64,000 bases of DNA from Mucilaginibacter rubeus (GTDB taxonomy: Bacteria; Bacteroidota; Bacteroidia; Sphingobacteriales; Sphingobacteriaceae), in contig NZ_BMKD01000003.1 in the NCBI RefSeq assembly GCF_014643835.1, positions 620,001 to 684,000 on the forward strand, written 5' to 3'. The position numbers and the translations under genes were made by a program. The notes beneath the pieces are model-generated. The model was not told the origin of the DNA, did not search any database, and saw nothing but the letters and a program-made list of their open reading frames with translations. The first letter of the stretch is position 1. Each line of letters starts with the position of its first letter. Shown piece after piece: positions 51,022-58,897 of this stretch.

Positions 51022-51786
51022 ATGACTTCGCTTTTACCCTTCATCATCAAAAATTACCAAGCCCCGGTTTGGCGTATGGAAATTGACGAAAGCAGCCAAA
51101 CGCTGTTTCTGGAGATCAGGGACCATGCCGATAAGCAGGTTAGTTTTTCGGCCCTGAACCTGCAAACCGGTGAGGTTTATTTTGAAGGTTTAACTACCCC
51201 CGAGCGCTGGCTTACTGGTATTGAAGCTGCTTATGGTGGCGTATTACTACTCCATAATTACCAATCGGCCACAGGGCCGGTACATAAGGGCTTGACAGCT
51301 ATTGAAGCTACAACGGGCAAGGCATTATGGAGTAATTTTACTTTAGCTTTTGATCATCTGTCGGTAAATGGCCCTGTAGTTTACAATGCCCAGCTACAAC
51401 CAAAGAAATTATTTTTACTTGATGTTAAAACCGGCAATACACTAAGAGGATACGAGCCGGTTCCTGATCAACCGCTGAATAATCAGATCATTAGCCCTGA
51501 ACTGTTGCCCTCAGCGGAAGTAAATAGTTTATATTTACCGCTCAGCGTATATGCAAATGCGGTTCATTATATCAGCTACAATAGATTCAGAATTGTATCT
51601 TTGCACACGCTTTTGCAGGAGCATCTTGAACAGCACTTGTTTGTATTTAACGAGGAGGGTACCCTTTTGTATCACGATTTGTTACATAACGCTATACAAA
51701 AAATGCAGCCCGAGGCGTTTGTACTACATAATAATCAGCTCATCTATTTAAAAAACAGATCGGGCTTAATAGTGTTGAACTTGTAA
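51022..51786 (+). CDS. DUF4905-type protein
   Basis: A 254-residue protein from ATG 51022 (MTSLLPFIIKNYQAPVWRME). The in-frame start at 50935 would run through the dps promoter and is rejected. The sequence has repeated beta-strand patterns such as VSFSALNLQTGEVYFEGLTT and FLLDVKTGNTLRGYEPV, suggesting a WD40/PQQ-like beta-propeller. No signal peptide is present. It resembles the DUF4905 family seen in Sphingobacteriaceae; function unknown. A LysM protein gene follows 21 bases later on the same strand. Confidence 0.72.
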   Translation: MTSLLPFIIKNYQAPVWRMEIDESSQTLFLEIRDHADKQVSFSALNLQTGEVYFEGLTTPERWLTGIEAAYGGVLLLHNYQSATGPVHKGLTAIEATTGKALWSNFTLAFDHLSVNGPVVYNAQLQPKKLFLLDVKTGNTLRGYEPVPDQPLNNQIISPELLPSAEVNSLYLPLSVYANAVHYISYNRFRIVSLHTLLQEHLEQHLFVFNEEGTLLYHDLLHNAIQKMQPEAFVLHNNQLIYLKNRSGLIVLNL

Positions 51787-51807
51787 ATTACTGTATTATA
51801 ATTTATT

Positions 51808-52821
51808 ATGAAATTTAAGATTTTATTATTGGTCGCTCCCTTACTCACACTCTCCATATCGCTTTTTGCAAACCCAGTTGTTGATTCAATTGGTGTTGAA
51901 AACCTGAACGGCAAAAAAGTGATCGTTCACAAGCTTGATCCCAAAGACAATTACTACTCTATAGGCCGTCGCTACAACGTCAGCCCTAAAGCTATTATAC
52001 AGTTTAATAATAACGCCCCGCTTAAAATTGGCGGCATTGTTAAAGTACCTACCGAATTACCTTTTTCAGGTGAAGCTGCTGCACAGCCTGCCGTAACTGC
52101 GCCTGCAAAACAGGTAGCAACTACTTCTGCGCCTGTACAACAAAAGCCGGTTACCCAGGCCCCTGTTCAGCAAAACAAACCACAGGTACAAGCTCCGGTT
52201 AGCTCACCTGCGCCTGTAGCCCAAGCTACAGTAAATAAAACACAGCAAGCAGCTGCCGATACCGTTAAAAAAGTAAGCATGCTTAATGTGCAGCAATACA
52301 AAGTATCGGCGGGCGAAACCTTGTTTTCTATCGCCAAGCGTTTTAATACATCTGTTGAGGATATCAAAGCACTTAATAAACTAAGCTCTGATTCATTAGC
52401 ACCTAACCAGGTGATTAATGTGCGCAGCGGTTTACCTCCCGAAGAGGTTAAACAGCCAGTAATGCAGCGCGATTCAACTTCTGTTGCTGCGCAGCAGGAC
52501 ACCACCGGCGACCATGGCAAAGCTAACCGTTTTGGTTTATACGAGAAAGTTGAAAAAGGCGTGGCTACCTGGATGGATGACGCCGGTTTAGATCCTAAAA
52601 AGGAGTTGGTGCTGCACCGTACAGCACCAATAGGCACCATCATTAAAATTACCAACCCTATGAACAATCATACCACCTTTGCAAAGGTTGTTGGCCGTTT
52701 TACCGATAACGAAACAAACAAAAATGTTTTGATCATCATGACCAAGAACACTGCCGATGCTTTAGGTGCTTTAGATAAACGTTTCCAGGTAAATATCAGC
52801 TACGGCAGCCCGAATGAATAA
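51808..52821 (+). CDS. LysM protein with RlpA-like C-terminal domain
   Basis: A 337-residue exported protein (signal to about residue 22, LFANP). The first LysM lies at about residues 36-75 (NYYSIGRRYNVSPKAIIQFN). A Pro/Ala/Gln/Val-rich linker (about 85-150) joins it to a second LysM (about 158-203, YKVSAGETLFSIAKRFNTSV). The C-terminal 100 residues (GVATWMDD, LHRTAPIGTIIKITNP, FAKVVGRF) resemble the double-psi beta-barrel of RlpA. LysM binds peptidoglycan; RlpA relatives act on or bind naked glycan strands at the septum. The gene overlaps the uridine kinase start by 8 bases. Confidence 0.85.
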   Translation: MKFKILLLVAPLLTLSISLFANPVVDSIGVENLNGKKVIVHKLDPKDNYYSIGRRYNVSPKAIIQFNNNAPLKIGGIVKVPTELPFSGEAAAQPAVTAPAKQVATTSAPVQQKPVTQAPVQQNKPQVQAPVSSPAPVAQATVNKTQQAAADTVKKVSMLNVQQYKVSAGETLFSIAKRFNTSVEDIKALNKLSSDSLAPNQVINVRSGLPPEEVKQPVMQRDSTSVAAQQDTTGDHGKANRFGLYEKVEKGVATWMDDAGLDPKKELVLHRTAPIGTIIKITNPMNNHTTFAKVVGRFTDNETNKNVLIIMTKNTADALGALDKRFQVNISYGSPNE

Positions 52822-53446
52822 ACCTTATATTATTGGAATTGCCGGCGGAAGCGGCTCAGGCAAAACCTTTTTTTTAAAGTGCTTTTTAGAACATTTTACT
52901 GCCGACGAGGTGAGCCTCGTATCGCAGGATGATTATTACATCCCGGTAGCACATAACATGACCAAGGAGGAGAACAAAGAATATAATTTTGATCTTCCTT
53001 CAACTATTGATCATGAACATTTTCAGCAGGATATCAGCAAGCTTTTAAATAAGGAAGCTATCCTGAAACAAGAATACACTTTCAATAACCCCGATGCTAT
53101 CCCCAAAATGATAGAGATCAAGCCTGCACCTATTTTGATAGTGGAGGGCTTGTTTATCCTGCATTTTAAAGATATATCGGAGCTGCTTGATTTGAAAGTG
53201 TTTATTGATGCTGATGAAGACATCGCCCTGCAGCGCCGCCTTAAACGCGACCTGATAGAACGCGGCTATTCGCATGATGATGTGATGTACAAATGGATCA
53301 ACCACGTGGTGCCGGCCTACAAAGAATACCTGCTGCCCTACAAAGATGAATGCGATCGCGTGATCACCAATAACACCCACGTTGCCGAGGATATTATGGT
53401 GATAACAGAAGAAATTTCGGCTGATTTGAGGGGACGTTTATTTTAA
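52814..53446 (+). CDS. udk: Uridine kinase
   Basis: A 210-residue P-loop kinase of normal length. The Walker A motif is GIAGGSGSGKT at residues 8-18. SQDDYYIP carries the substrate Asp. The PSTIDHEHF motif, ILIVEGLFIL (Walker B) and RRLKRDLIERGYSHDD lid follow, all as in Udk. It phosphorylates uridine and cytidine with ATP or GTP in pyrimidine salvage. It overlaps the LysM gene by 8 bases upstream and the convergent SHOCT gene by 4 bases downstream. Confidence 0.93.
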   Translation: MNKPYIIGIAGGSGSGKTFFLKCFLEHFTADEVSLVSQDDYYIPVAHNMTKEENKEYNFDLPSTIDHEHFQQDISKLLNKEAILKQEYTFNNPDAIPKMIEIKPAPILIVEGLFILHFKDISELLDLKVFIDADEDIALQRRLKRDLIERGYSHDDVMYKWINHVVPAYKEYLLPYKDECDRVITNNTHVAEDIMVITEEISADLRGRLF

Positions 53447-53781
53447 GACAGATCGCCTAAAATCTCTTTCAGTGCTTTGTCGTAATCGGCTTTGGTAATA
53501 ACGCCGGCATCAAATTGTTTGTATAGTTCATGCAGCTTCAGCGCTTTTTCGGTTGTATAACCAGGATAGCCGGCTTTATAATAATCTAAAGGCGCTTTTT
53601 CCTTTTCAAACGACCAGATAAGCGCCCAAATCCAGCCGATAATAGTCCAGCCCAGAAACAGGTTTAACAGGAAGATTAATTTAAAGTCGGCTTTTTCGCG
53701 GGCAATTATAGCGGGTATAAAATACAGCAGTGCGCCAATTGCCATGCCCATCATTCCAGCAATGCCAAAGATGAAATTCAT
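53443..53781 (-). CDS. Small membrane protein with superinfection-immunity-like and SHOCT domains
   Basis: A 112-residue protein. Two hydrophobic helices (about 4-26 and 34-56) with the motif LFLGWTIIGWIWALIWSFE match the Immunity_Superinf fold, named after phage T4 Imm but widespread in bacteria as a housekeeping membrane domain. The C-terminal 35 residues (ALKLHELYKQFDAGVITKAD, then YDKALKEIL) are a SHOCT module. The role is unknown. It is convergent with the uridine kinase gene, overlapping by 4 bases. No phage genes are nearby, so immunity function is not implied. Confidence 0.78.
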   Translation of the reverse strand: MNFIFGIAGMMGMAIGALLYFIPAIIAREKADFKLIFLLNLFLGWTIIGWIWALIWSFEKEKAPLDYYKAGYPGYTTEKALKLHELYKQFDAGVITKADYDKALKEILGDLS

Positions 53782-54190
53782 GTTTTAAAGATAGGAGTTT
53801 CTTTGAGGGATGCTATAGCGTTTTACTAAATCGTCATTGCGAGGAACGAAGCAATCGCGAGCTATACAGAGCGGACTTGCTTATTGGGGATTATTAATAA
53901 TTGTAATTTGATTTTTATAGGTATTAATGAGCTCCCTACGGTCGGTTGTCTTCGTGCCTTATGATGACGTCATCGTAAATAATTGATTATCAAGTTGGTT
54001 TTTTGGGGCCTGTTTTGTGATATGGGCGTTGCCTGTGGCCCGCGCTATACGCTCATACTGCACGGGCATTAGCCACAAGGCCGGTATCCGCTACTATCGC
54101 TAACGCGCCCGGCGCACCATCGCTAAGATATATTTTATACGTCATCGCGGTGTTTTTCAGGGTTTCCTTGATGGTTACTCAATGACGTGA
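53782..54190. other. Repeat-filled intergenic region
   Basis: No gene was seen in these 409 bases. The first part is the GTCATTGCGAGG element (53832-53969). The rest (about 54000-54130) includes GGGCGTTGCCTGTGGCC and GGGCATTAGCCACAAGG, partly complementary, a second repeat type. Confidence 0.6.
53832..53969. repeat. GTCATTGCGAGG-family element, decayed right arm
   Basis: Left arm CGTCATTGCGAGGAACGAAG; the right end CTTCGTGCCTTATGATGACG is an imperfect mirror. The interior (TATTAATGAGCTCCCTACGG and flanks) is nearly the same as in the copy at 58898-59048, so both belong to one subfamily. Confidence 0.7.
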
Positions 54191-54847
54191 CTACAGAATT
54201 ATTTCCGGCACGTCGCCTTCAATAATAAGCTTCCCTGCCGTAGCCTGTTTTATTTCTTCAACACTTACTCCCGGAGCCCTTTCAATAAGCCTGAAGCCAC
54301 CTTCGGGCAAAACGTCAAATACACCCAGCTCCGTCACAATTTTTTTAACGCAGTGTACACCGGTGAGGGGCAGTGTACATTGAGGCAGCAGCTTTGATTC
54401 GCCTGCTTTGTTTACGTGCTGCATGGCTACAATGATGTTTTCGGCCGATGCTACAAGGTCCATAGCGCCGCCCATACCCTTAACCATTTTACCGGGGATT
54501 TTCCAGTTGGCAATGTCGCCGTTTTCGGATACTTCCATAGCACCCAGGATGGTAAGGTTTACCTTTTTAGCCCTGATCATCCCAAAGCTCATCGCCGAAT
54601 CAAATATTGCCGAGCCGGGTAGCATGGTAATGGTTTGTTTGCCTGCATTAATGGTATCAGGGTCTTCCTCCCCTTCAAATGGGAAAGGCCCCATACCCAA
54701 TAAACCATTTTCGGACTGTAATACCACATCCATAGTATCCGGTATATAATTGGCTACCAGCGTAGGGATCCCAATGCCAAGGTTAACGTAGTAACCGTCT
54801 TTTATTTCTTTTGCAATTCGCTTTGCGATGCCTTGTTTGTCTAACAT
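54191..54847 (-). CDS. scoB: 3-oxoacid CoA-transferase subunit B
   Basis: A 218-residue class I CoA-transferase beta subunit. The catalytic Glu lies in VLQSENGLLGMGP (E about 45), which forms the CoA thioester. LGIGIPTLVANY at the N-terminus and the KMVKGMGGAMDLV motif are conserved. With subunit A it transfers CoA from succinyl-CoA to acetoacetate, giving acetoacetyl-CoA for thiolase. This fits a cell that degrades fatty acids, but the cluster is 30 kb away. Subunit A lies upstream on the same strand, with a repeat element in the 142-base gap. Confidence 0.92.
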   Translation of the reverse strand: MLDKQGIAKRIAKEIKDGYYVNLGIGIPTLVANYIPDTMDVVLQSENGLLGMGPFPFEGEEDPDTINAGKQTITMLPGSAIFDSAMSFGMIRAKKVNLTILGAMEVSENGDIANWKIPGKMVKGMGGAMDLVASAENIIVAMQHVNKAGESKLLPQCTLPLTGVHCVKKIVTELGVFDVLPEGGFRLIERAPGVSVEEIKQATAGKLIIEGDVPEIIL

Positions 54848-54878
54848 AATTCAATTTGAAAATGTGTTTTGTAGCTCC

Positions 54879-54972
54879 CGTCATTGCGAGGAACGAAGCA
54901 ATCCCCAACAAGCGCAGCAGCGAAGCAAGTACCTCTGTATAGTTCGCGATTGCTTCGTTCCTCGCAATGACG
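54879..54972. repeat. GTCATTGCGAGG-family element between scoA and scoB
   Basis: Perfect 25-bp terminal inverted repeats at 54879-54903 (CGTCATTGCGAGGAACGAAG start) and 54948-54972 enclose 44 bases. It occupies the gap between the two subunit genes of one enzyme. Confidence 0.8.
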
Positions 54973-54989
54973 CGCGGCTAAGCATTATT

Positions 54990-55688
54990 TTATTGTTTAC
55001 TCCTTACCGTCGCATGCTCTATGCGTTTTTCATAGTTACTTCCTTTGAAAATCCTGTGTACATAAATACCCGGTGTATGGATATGATCCGGATCAAGTTC
55101 GCCGGGTTGTACCAGTTCTTCCACTTCGGCAATGGTTACCTTACCGGCCATAGCCATTACCGGGTTAAAATTGCGGGCGGTTGACCGGTATACCAGGTTG
55201 CCCATAGTATCGCCCTTCCAGGCTTTTACAATGGCGAAGTCGGCATTAAAAGCCATCTCCATTAAATAATCCTTACCATTAAAGTTGCGTACTTCTTTGC
55301 CTTCAGCTACCTCAGTTCCAATCCCGGCCGGGGTAAATATGGCCGGCATACCATAGCCTGCCGCCATGCAACGGGTAGCCAGCGTACCTTGTGGTATCAG
55401 TTCTACTTCAAGCTCGCCACTTAGTAACTGGCGTTCAAATTCGGCATTTTCGCCCACATACGATGAGATCATTTTTTTTACCTGGCGCTGCTTCAGCATT
55501 AAGCCGATACCAAAGTCATCAACCCCGGCATTATTGGAGATACAGGTGAGATGCTTAACCCCTTTTTTTACCAGGGCGGCAATACAATTTTCGGGCAATC
55601 CGCATAATCCGAATCCGCCGAGCATAAGGGTCATGCCGTCGGTAATATCGCGGATGGCCTCATCAGCACCACTAACTACTTTATTCAT
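54990..55688 (-). CDS. scoA: 3-oxoacid CoA-transferase subunit A
   Basis: A 232-residue class I CoA-transferase alpha subunit. The N-terminal [19 protein letters not shown] is the CoA-binding glycine-rich signature. [35 protein letters not shown] and [20 protein letters not shown] follow as in SCOT. It forms the enzyme with subunit B downstream, for acetoacetate activation. It is divergent from the disordered-protein gene at 55857; the intergenic region holds two palindromes. Confidence 0.92.
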   Translation of the reverse strand: MNKVVSGADEAIRDITDGMTLMLGGFGLCGLPENCIAALVKKGVKHLTCISNNAGVDDFGIGLMLKQRQVKKMISSYVGENAEFERQLLSGELEVELIPQGTLATRCMAAGYGMPAIFTPAGIGTEVAEGKEVRNFNGKDYLMEMAFNADFAIVKAWKGDTMGNLVYRSTARNFNPVMAMAGKVTIAEVEELVQPGELDPDHIHTPGIYVHRIFKGSNYEKRIEHATVRSKQ

Positions 55689-55821
55689 ATATTATAATTG
55701 GTTGCTATAAATTTAAGTAAAATAAGCTTAATGCTTATTGTTATGTAGATAACTTCCTACCGCACGACTGTGTTTTTATAAATGATGTTTTATAGGTTTT
55801 ATAAAACAATTGGAAATTAAT

Positions 55822-55840
55822 TGTATTAATAATTAATACA
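55822..55840. promoter_or_regulatory. 19-bp perfect palindrome in a divergent promoter region
   Basis: TGTATTAAT-A-ATTAATACA, with 9-bp arms around one base, lies 17 bases before the gene at 55857. A second palindrome, GTTTTATAAAAC (55796-55807), lies upstream. Operators for the scoA or the 55857 gene are plausible; AT-rich chance palindromes are the alternative. Confidence 0.45.
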
Positions 55841-55856
55841 TCAAATATCAAAACCT

Positions 55857-56414
55857 ATGGAATTACGAGATGACGAGTTCAGGAGCGACGAGCTTAAACG
55901 CCCCGAACATGAAGGAAATAAACCCAATGCTTACCGGGTAGATGACGACAATAATGAGGATGAAAAAGACCTGAAACGAAGTTATTTGTTTGGCAGCTCA
56001 GAAATGAAAAGCCCAAATGACCCGGGTATGGAAGGAAACGGTATGGGAGGCCAAAACTTTGGCCAAAACAATATCACCCCGGCGGGTAATGATAAAGACA
56101 ACCCCTCGCAAATGGCGGGCAATAATAACGAATACTTTAACCGCACCCAGCCTGCCGAGGAACATCCCGAAAACAGCAATTTTAAAGATCCTAACCAGGC
56201 CGGTAACGCCAACTACAGCAATGTGATCAACGTGTCACAAAACGGCCGTTCGGATGAAGACAGCGGACAAACGGAAACCAGTAATAGCAAGCCCAACCCG
56301 CAGCAGCAATACCAGGAAGGAACTGCCGACGATGACGGGGATGCCAGCAAAAAGCAACAAACCAATATTCCCGGACCTAATGAGTTGCCTGATCAGCAGA
56401 GGGTAGGAGAGTAG
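55857..56414 (+). CDS. Hydrophilic, probably disordered protein
   Basis: A 185-residue protein of low complexity, dominated by Asn, Asp, Glu, Gln, Pro, Gly and Lys, with hardly any Trp, Cys or aliphatic residues. No signal peptide, helix or domain is visible. Its codon structure is coherent, and the start is preceded by palindromic AT-rich DNA. Such hydrophilic proteins in this group are sometimes stress- or desiccation-related, but this is only an analogy of composition. It is a single gene followed by a repeat element. Function not assigned. Confidence 0.7.
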   Translation: MELRDDEFRSDELKRPEHEGNKPNAYRVDDDNNEDEKDLKRSYLFGSSEMKSPNDPGMEGNGMGGQNFGQNNITPAGNDKDNPSQMAGNNNEYFNRTQPAEEHPENSNFKDPNQAGNANYSNVINVSQNGRSDEDSGQTETSNSKPNPQQQYQEGTADDDGDASKKQQTNIPGPNELPDQQRVGE

Positions 56415-56422
56415 GATAGAGT

Positions 56423-56527
56423 CTTGCGCTCGTTTGTAACGAGCGCTTAACCAGGGTTAGCGTTTATAACGCGACTGGCGATGCAATCGCCAAACCATAG
56501 TAAGCGCTCGTTGCAAACGAGCGCAAG
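56423..56527. repeat. Four-hairpin repeat element
   Basis: The left arm (56423-56449, CTTGCGCTCGTTTGTAACGA start) and right arm (56501-56527) are complementary at 26 of 27 positions. Each arm is a hairpin (GCGCTCGTT/AACGAGCGC). The interior adds GCGTT-TAT-AACGC and TGGCGAT-GCA-ATCGCCA. The single mismatch falls in a hairpin loop. This is a REP/MITE-type element, possibly mobilised by a REP-associated transposase elsewhere. Confidence 0.8.
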
Positions 56528-56544
56528 AAATAAGGATATTCATT

Positions 56545-57630
56545 TTACCACTTAACCGTCTTCTCCATAAAAGCGATCAAATCATCGGCCATAGCTTGCT
56601 GCTCTTTCAGGCTCGGGTGACCAGGGGTGTTTTTATACGGGATAAAATGGGTATATATTTCATTATCATTTAAAGCAGCAACGGCCTTCTCAATATAACC
56701 CGGCCATGGCGATCCTGCTTTGGTTGCATCCATGCTACCCAGCGCGCAAATGATCTGTGCTTTTGGATACGCTTTGCGGATATTTTTAACAAACTCTTTA
56801 TAAGCTTTAATGATCTGTTCCGGCTCGGGGGCTTTACTGCCAAAGCGCTCTTTAAACTGTGGATTGTTGGGTTGGTTTACAATCCACGAATCGTTTTGAA
56901 ACAAGTTGATCACTACTACATCGGGCGTATACTTTTTGAAATTCCAGGTGCTTGTTGGGTCTGTTGGATCAAGGCGGTTATACATTTCGGGCATAATGAG
57001 CGGGAACCAGCTCACGGTAATGCCGATCCCGCTTTTAGAGGTGCAAACATACTGTGCATTAAAGTGACGGGCAGTAAGGGCCGCGTAGCTAAGGTAGCCG
57101 TTTTCATAAGGGGCGCTGCCACGATCCTGCCCGGTGGTGTCCTCATCGGCATAACCGCAGGTAATGGAGTTACCGAAAAATTCGATCTTACGTTTTTTAG
57201 CCTCTGGTGCAGTTAATGCAGTAGCTTCTTTGGCCAAGGTGAACTGATAAAAAAGGGTTTTGCCTTTGTCCCATTCGGTACGTTTAAACAGTTCGAGGGT
57301 GTGCTTACCGCTCGGCAGGTTCTCAGCGAGTGTATAAGCCTGCTTGGTATTATCAAGGTGGATGGTGTTTACAACCTTGTCATCAACAATAATGGTAAAA
57401 TAGTTTTCGCCCCGTTCATCCTGCATCACAGCCGATGCGCCTGTTCCGTCAAAATTAATTTTTAGCGATGAGCCCGTCCAGTATAGTTCGGCAGCTTCAT
57501 CAGTTTGATTGATCCGCCCGGTGTAGCGGATGCGCTGATCTTTGCTCTTTAAAATAATATTTTGAGCGAAACAGCTTGTTATTGAACCGGTAAATGCAAT
57601 GAAAAGTACAAGAAAATATAATCTGCGCAT
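56545..57630 (-). CDS. SGNH-family carbohydrate esterase, CE2-like
   Basis: A 361-residue exported protein (signal to about residue 23, SCFAQ). The N-terminal about 120 residues are a beta-jelly-roll (YTGRINQTDEAAELYWTGSS). The C-terminal part is an SGNH hydrolase: FFGNSITCGYADED with the nucleophile Ser, VVINLFQNDSW as block III, and GHPSLKEQQAMADDL with the catalytic His. This two-domain order matches carbohydrate esterase family 2 acetyl-esterases, which remove acetyl groups from xylan or mannan. The Cys before the signal cleavage site (TSCFAQ) could be a lipobox instead. It is a single gene between repeat elements. Confidence 0.85.
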   Translation of the reverse strand: MRRLYFLVLFIAFTGSITSCFAQNIILKSKDQRIRYTGRINQTDEAAELYWTGSSLKINFDGTGASAVMQDERGENYFTIIVDDKVVNTIHLDNTKQAYTLAENLPSGKHTLELFKRTEWDKGKTLFYQFTLAKEATALTAPEAKKRKIEFFGNSITCGYADEDTTGQDRGSAPYENGYLSYAALTARHFNAQYVCTSKSGIGITVSWFPLIMPEMYNRLDPTDPTSTWNFKKYTPDVVVINLFQNDSWIVNQPNNPQFKERFGSKAPEPEQIIKAYKEFVKNIRKAYPKAQIICALGSMDATKAGSPWPGYIEKAVAALNDNEIYTHFIPYKNTPGHPSLKEQQAMADDLIAFMEKTVKW

Positions 57631-57660
57631 CTTTATTAGGGTTTGGCCGCCCTAAAAATA

Positions 57661-57859
57661 GGAAACTTATGCAAAATCAATGCAGCAAAAAAATCTCCTC
57701 TATGCCTGCCGTTGTTGGTGTTGTCACCAACAACTTCTAAATTATGTTTTTTAATTACGTTACCGTTAATAAAACTGGTAAGCAAATGTTGTTGGTGACA
57801 ACACCAACAACGGCGGGGGGAAACTTATACAAAATTAATGCAGCAAAAAAATCTCCTCT
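57661..57859. repeat. Composite repeat: inverted GTTGTTGGTG palindromes inside a 41-bp direct repeat
   Basis: The 24-bp palindromes at 57711-57734 and 57788-57811 (GTTGTTGGTG-N4-CACCAACAAC, loops TTGT and ACAA) are inverted copies of one another and enclose 53 bases. Outside them, 57661-57701 and 57819-57859 are direct repeats differing at two of 41 positions. A sequence related to the element at 12771 begins at 57850. Confidence 0.7.
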
Positions 57860-57988
57860 TGAGAGGGGGCGCGTAAGGAAGGTGTGTTGGCAGGGGTGTG
57901 CTTATGCGATTGACTTGCCAAAGCAAAACATACCCCTTTATGTCGTTGTTTGGTGTTGTTAGGAAACTATATACCTGTTAGATCATGG

Positions 57989-58171
57989 TTATCCAACTGA
58001 ATGATATTTTATAATGTGGAGTATTTCAAAAAATAACAACAATCCCACTAAAGTAATGCCCGCATAAATAATGAACCACCATATTTTTAGAGAGGTTGTC
58101 TTATTCGAAAGTTTTTTTCCATTTATTAAATACAAGATTGTTGCACCGATCAGTACGAGTATTAAGGCCAT
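57989..58171 (-). CDS. Possible 60-residue two-helix membrane protein
   Basis: The ORF encodes two hydrophobic segments (ALILVLIGATILYLI and WWFIIYAGITLVGLLLFFEI) joined by a basic loop (NGKKLSNKTTSLK). This hairpin topology with a charged connector is typical of real small membrane proteins. It stands alone among repeats. No family was recognised and it has no detectable promoter. Confidence 0.5.
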   Translation of the reverse strand: MALILVLIGATILYLINGKKLSNKTTSLKIWWFIIYAGITLVGLLLFFEILHIIKYHSVG

Positions 58172-58476
58172 AAGCTATTGCTTCTTAGGTTTGTCTGTGC
58201 CGTTGTTGGTGTTGTCACCATAGGTGTTCGGAAGATTTTTAATTCCCTCCCTTGGGAGGGGGGCGGCTGGATTTCGTGGTGGCAGGGAGGGGTTTATACG
58301 TCATTTCAGGCTAATAAGTCTGTGAATGAAACCCCTCCCTACACCCTCCCAGGGGAGGGAATCGCACAATCCCTCGCTTTTTTTATTTCTTCCGAACACT
58401 TCTGGTGTTGTCACCAACAACGGCGGGGAAGCGGATAAGTCATTGGCTTATCCGCTAAATATTTGTTAAGAAATTA
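58172..58476. other. Intergenic region filled by nested repeats
   Basis: These 305 bases contain the GTTGTTGGTG palindrome split by another element (58207-58416). No gene is seen. Confidence 0.7.
58221..58402. mobile_element. Non-coding element inserted in a palindrome with a 14-bp target duplication
   Basis: TGGTGTTGTCACCA occurs as an exact direct repeat at 58207-58220 and 58403-58416. Removing one copy plus the 182 bases between restores an intact GTTGTTGGTG palindrome. The inserted unit has 12-bp terminal inverted repeats GTGTTCGGAAGA (58224-58235) and TCTTCCGAACAC (58388-58399). Inside is a GGGAGGG/CCCTCCC palindrome related to the one at 12771. There is no transposase gene, so it is a MITE-like unit. 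Confidence 0.65.
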
Positions 58477-58839
58477 TCATTCAATCGGCATCCCAAACTG
58501 CAGCAGGTAGCCATTATAATCAAACACGCCGAATTCGCGCATGCCGTAATTGAAATCTTCAATGGGGTAGCAAATCACCGCCCTGTCTTTCAGTTCGCTC
58601 CACAATAGATCAACCTTATCCGTGCGGATATAAAATGAGCCGGTAAATTTAGGTACAGTGAACGATGCATTATCAACAGGCAAAGCAAACATGATCTCGA
58701 TATCATCACGGCTTACCGTGGCCCAGCCCCAGTCCTCATCATAGCCAATGCAGGTAAAACCAAGGTTATTAATATAAAAATCAACACTTTCCCGTACCTG
58801 CCGGGTGTATAACATAGGAGCAATAGATTTTAAAGACAT
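58477..58839 (-). CDS. VOC (glyoxalase/bleomycin-resistance fold) protein
   Basis: A 120-residue single VOC module starting LKSIAPMLYTRQVRESVDFY, with paired beta-alpha-beta-beta-beta halves. It ends with GVFDYNGYLLQFG, where a metal ligand Glu is often found but Gln is present here. This may mean a binding rather than catalytic role. It is cytosolic and single. The gene is bounded by repeats on both sides. Substrate unknown. Confidence 0.82.
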   Translation of the reverse strand: MSLKSIAPMLYTRQVRESVDFYINNLGFTCIGYDEDWGWATVSRDDIEIMFALPVDNASFTVPKFTGSFYIRTDKVDLLWSELKDRAVICYPIEDFNYGMREFGVFDYNGYLLQFGMPIE

Positions 58840-58897
58840 AGTTTATTTGAAATAAGTTAAGGTTGAATCGGTAAATTAATGCTAACCAATCGTGAAC

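Noticed and set aside
53443-53781. Phage immunity gene
   Set aside because: The Immunity_Superinf fold is widespread as a housekeeping membrane domain, and no phage genes lie nearby.
54828-55184. 118-codon plus-strand ORF across scoB/scoA
   Set aside because: It runs through the repeat element and antisense to scoA, so it is a shadow reading frame.
57744-57962. 72-codon ORF in the 57.7-kb repeats
   Set aside because: It is made of the GTTGTTGGTG palindrome and the 12771-type repeat.
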